DNA from: Physocladia obscura
Taxonomy: Eukaryota > Chytridiomycota > Chytridiomycetes > Chytridiales > Chytriomycetaceae
Direction: 5' to 3'
Assembly (NCBI GenBank): GCA_027596945.1
Contig: JADGJH010000071.1
Span: 1 to 34,314, forward strand
DNA length: 34,314 nucleotides
Positions within the stretch are counted from its first letter, which is position 1. Every line of letters begins with the position of its first letter. This document shows, piece after piece, positions 31,805 to 34,314 of the stretch. The notes under the pieces were generated by a model that worked only from the letters and a program-made list of their open reading frames with translations, was not told the origin of the DNA and made no database searches. The translations under genes were made by a program, and so were the position numbers.

Positions 31805-32570
31805 ATGAACATGTTGGCAGCAACTAAGGTGGGAGTTTCTAGGCCTGCATTGCAATGGTTTGGATCTGTAGCACTCATGGCACAACTTCGGCAGGCGAGG
31901 GTCAGTCTTTTACATTTCGCTGTCGTTCAAAATAAAACAAAACTCTGCCTTATAAACATAAAACTTTCTAAACGCAAAACTCTCGCAATACAAATAAAGG
32001 GTATTCTATTTATCGCATTTATTTGCTGAGATCTATGTCTTACTGATTATTCATCTTCAATGTTTTTATTTAATAATATCGTTTCACAGGAATAGCATCG
32101 TTCAACAAAATTGTTCTGGTTGGGACTGTGGGGCACGATCCAGAATTCCGTGCCTTTAATAATCAGGAGCCGCAAAAGGCGGATGAACAGGGTGAACCTG
32201 AATTGCGTGGTGTGTGGTGTCTGAAAATTGCCACAAACAGCAACAGGAAAAACAAAATCACGAGCGAGTGGGAAGAAGAAACGCAATGGCACAGCGTGAA
32301 ACACTTTGGTGGTCACGCGATTCCAAAGTATGCGCGTGGTCTCATCTCGAAAGGAGCCCTTGTTCTTGTTGAAGGCAAGTTGAAGTACAATAAAAACGAA
32401 GAGTCCAGCCACACTTTTGCGGAAATAATTGCTGGTTCGTTTTTGTCATTGGTTGTTTTTTTTGTTTTTTTTTATAAAGTTTATTTCATATAGAGAAAGT
32501 TGATGTTATCAAAATTGGGTCAGGAGCTGACGAAAAGCGGCAACAAAATGGAGAACATCGAGAATTTTAA
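31805..32570 (+). CDS. Mitochondrial single-stranded DNA-binding protein
   Basis: Three exons: 31805-31904, 32090-32434 and 32494-32570; introns 185 and 59 nt; 173 aa. The N-terminus (MNMLAATKVGVSRPALQWFG...LRQAR) is basic, hydroxylated and free of acid, as in a mitochondrial presequence. The OB fold follows: SFNKIVLVGTVGHDPEFR, WCLKIATNS, EETQWHSVKHFG and ISKGALVLVEGKL, then AEIIAEKVDVIK. This is the bacterial-type SSB family (yeast Rim1), which coats single-stranded mtDNA as a tetramer during replication. The first splice uses a weak donor (GTCTTT at 31905) to stay in frame. The stronger GTCAGT at 31901 would require a different start (ATG near 31855) without a presequence. The loop after HDPEFRAFNNQ is longer than in bacterial SSB. 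Confidence 0.88.
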
Positions 32571-32787
32571 AAACACTCTAATAAAACGATATATTTGCAA
32601 TTCAGAATTTAAATTTACCAGCCATTGCATAAGTTTCTGAATATTTTTTTGAAGTGAAATTGACCCCAAAAAAGACAGTTTCCAAGCCATAATATTGTGG
32701 GTTTGCACCAAATGAAAAAGAAGGAAAAAAGTTTACTTCCAAAAACTTCCAACTGAGTTTTCTTCCCACCACCTTACAGCCACTACA

Positions 32788-33045
32788 ATGTTTAAATTCA
32801 CCCTGGCACCAACAATCAAGACCTTCAAAAAACAACACAATTCTACCACAAAGCCACATATAGCAGTTGAAGGCAAGAATGCTGTGGATATTGGCAAAGT
32901 GTTACTGGACACTTTTAAAGATGAACTCAAAGGTATAGCCATCTTTGAGAATAATCAGTATCACTTAAGCACTGATTTTATCACATCACTACTGATCACC
33001 TCAGAAAGTTCTTTGAAATTGTTAAAGGGAGTAAAAGATAGATAA
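32788..33045 (+). CDS. Weak hypothetical ORF (85 aa)
   Basis: ATG 32788 to TAG 33045. The sequence (GKVLLDTFKDELKGIAIFEN, LITSESSLKLLKGVKDR) has an amphipathic, balanced composition unlike the AT-rich frames nearby. No family is recognised. There is a pyrimidine/CACC-rich stretch before the start. It may be a small gene, an exon, or a remnant. Confidence 0.3.
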   Translation: MFKFTLAPTIKTFKKQHNSTTKPHIAVEGKNAVDIGKVLLDTFKDELKGIAIFENNQYHLSTDFITSLLITSESSLKLLKGVKDR

Positions 33046-33299
33046 GTAGACAAGAAAAGCTGAAGTTTATTTTGTAAGGAACAAAAGAGATGCAGTGCCA
33101 AAAATAATAGAAGTAGTAATGCAATGAGAAAAGCAGTTCAAAGTTCTTGTTGGTGTTCTTAGAAGAGATGAAGGAAAAGAAATAATAAACCAAAATGCAT
33201 TCAGATTTTCAGAAATGAGAATAGTGACTCCAGTATTTGAACAGAGTCCACCATATGCAAAAAAATGAACATAATTGCTGAGTGACTTGTTTGAACATA

Positions 33300-33431
33300 A
33301 ATAGACAGATTTTGGAAACAAGGAATGTCTTTGTGAAATTTTCTTATGAGAAAATGTGGGAGAAATTCTGTTGTTCACAAGGAAATTTACAAAGAAATTT
33401 CAATTTTCCTTGTTTCCAAAATCTGTCTATT
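33300..33431. repeat. 26-bp perfect inverted repeat (foldback)
   Basis: Arm 1 (33300-33325), beginning aatagacagattttgg, is the exact reverse complement of arm 2 (33406-33431). Weaker complementarity continues inward (ctttgtgaaattttctt against aagaaatttcaattttc-like sequence), so most of the 132 bp could fold. There are no terminal repeats or coding capacity of a known element; it may be a small MITE-like or foldback remnant, or a snap-back duplication. Confidence 0.85.
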
Positions 33432-33690
33432 GAAAAGCTGTGTAATTACAATTTTAATTCATTTAAAATTGCCAACTTCAATGATAAAATATGCAGCACA
33501 ATATTTTATAAAATAAGAAATAAATTATTTCACAAACAAACAAGGTTTTGATTTATTAAAACCAGTTCAACAAGGCAAGGAGACTTGTCAAGAATAAAAT
33601 TTTGTTTATCTTTTTCTTTTTAACAACCCACGTCTAGTGTGGTCATTCCCTCTACCCTCCCACTATGCAAGCTTTGTGCATGTTTTCTTT

Positions 33691-34314
33691 TTATTTTATT
33701 TTTGTGTTTCTCAATAAAATTGACATTTGGGGTGTCTTGGCAACATCCCCGTCTGCCTGCATGTTGCCCAACCTAATTCCTTGAACAATTTGACCCAGCC
33801 TGTTGAGGACAAGAAACATGCCCAGTAACTGTGTCAAATTTTTTGAATCATCCTGTATTCTAAGAAAATAAACAGTAATAATAAAATAATGAACTGACGA
33901 TAAAATTGAATTGTCAATAGCCTTCCTTTTTTTTGCCGTTGTACTCAAAGTTGATGACAACAATTCTGATGCACTCATTGGATCAGATGTGTGACACAAA
34001 TTTGCAGCGGGAATGGACTGAAGTTCCTTTACTGTGAGACCAACTCTGCTTGTTACAATAGGAGTGGAACTAGAAATATTGTTTGAATGATAAAGATATA
34101 AAGAAAAACAGTACCTGATTTTTGGGAGCTCATGTAATGCAGGTTGTTTGCTAGTGACAGTTACTTGTAAACCTGGGATGTTGTCGTTACTGTCAGGATC
34201 AGCTTCATTATTTGATTGTGCTTTGTCAATTTTGTCGTCAAGGTCTTACTGCATCAAGTTCAGCAAATCGTCCAACACTGCATCCTGTTGAATACCACTG
34301 TTGTCATTAATTGC
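33691..34314 (-). CDS. Unknown protein, 3' part (runs off the right edge)
   Basis: Four exons of a minus-strand gene cut by the window edge: 34314-34250, 34189-34115, 34069-33895 and 33852-33691. Introns are very short (60, 45 and 42 nt), all GT-AG, and each keeps frame. An apparent in-frame stop (LLNLMQ-stop) near 34247 falls inside the 60-nt intron, which starts GTAAGA and ends CTGACAG. The visible 158 aa contain an acidic LDDLLNLM segment, VGLTVKELQSIPAANLCHTS, a basic TAKKRKAID (possible nuclear signal) and LTQLLGMFLVLNRLGQIVQG. No family recognised; the N-terminus is missing. Confidence 0.6.

Larger units (their letters stand above)
32571..33690. other. AT-rich intergenic region
   Basis: This lies between the SSB gene and the right-edge gene on the opposite strand. 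It contains one weak open frame (32788-33045) and the inverted repeat at 33300-33431, both listed separately. Nothing else is supportable. Confidence 0.5.

Noticed and set aside
1..34314. Bacterial operons, CRISPR arrays, insertion sequences, or rRNA
   Set aside because: The window is nuclear eukaryotic DNA with spliced genes. No spaced repeats, transposase or rRNA segments were seen.

Overview
This window is eukaryotic nuclear DNA. Almost every gene is broken by short GT-AG introns, mostly 42-164 nt. The gene set is fungal: a GUP1-type MBOAT, an NTO1-type PHD/bromodomain scaffold, a DUF2408 (UPF0662) protein, a PHO80-type cyclin, an S1/P1 nuclease and a mitochondrial SSB. Long homopolymer runs, Gln/Thr/Asn-His repeats, a secreted enzyme ending in a CC-W-D-C cysteine module, and two orphan 7TM proteins suggest an early-diverging zoosporic fungus, most likely a chytrid. 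The species and the chytrid placement are inference.

Layout. 1-1700: AT-rich, no supportable gene. 1701-4715 (-): three-exon LRR protein of LRRC58 type. 4716-6623: AT-rich gap with a 42-bp tandem duplication and one small coding-like ORF. 6624-8311 (+): DUF2408 protein. 8490-8970 (-): an inconspicuous ubiquitin-fold gene of HUB1/UBL5 type, intron-split and perhaps decayed. 9084-13541 (+): NTO1-like scaffold. 13914-14825 (-): 7TM protein. 15348-17077 (-): orphan four-exon protein with a probable GC-AG intron. 17228-18754 (-): secreted S1/P1 nuclease in six exons. 19434-19763 (-): unknown small protein. 20203-21225 (+): second 7TM protein. 21304-23352 (+): GUP1. 23353-25034: long AT-rich gap. 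25035-25553 (-): SnoaL/NTF2-fold protein. 25919-28096 (-): SH3 protein. 28963-31699 (+): PHO80-like cyclin with a polyQ insert. 31805-32570 (+): mitochondrial SSB. 32571-33690: AT-rich, with a 26-bp perfect inverted repeat. 33691 to the right edge (-): 3' part of an unknown gene.

The genes do not form one pathway. Most are housekeeping: chromatin acetylation (NTO1), mtDNA maintenance (SSB), lipid and GPI-anchor remodelling (GUP1), CDK control (cyclin), and possibly splicing (HUB1). The lineage-specific content lies at 13.9-21.2 kb: two 7TM proteins, the orphan protein and the secreted nuclease. This is the most plausible place for undescribed biology. Exon boundaries were assigned by hand from splice consensus and frame continuity, and every multi-exon CDS given as a full model sums to a multiple of three.
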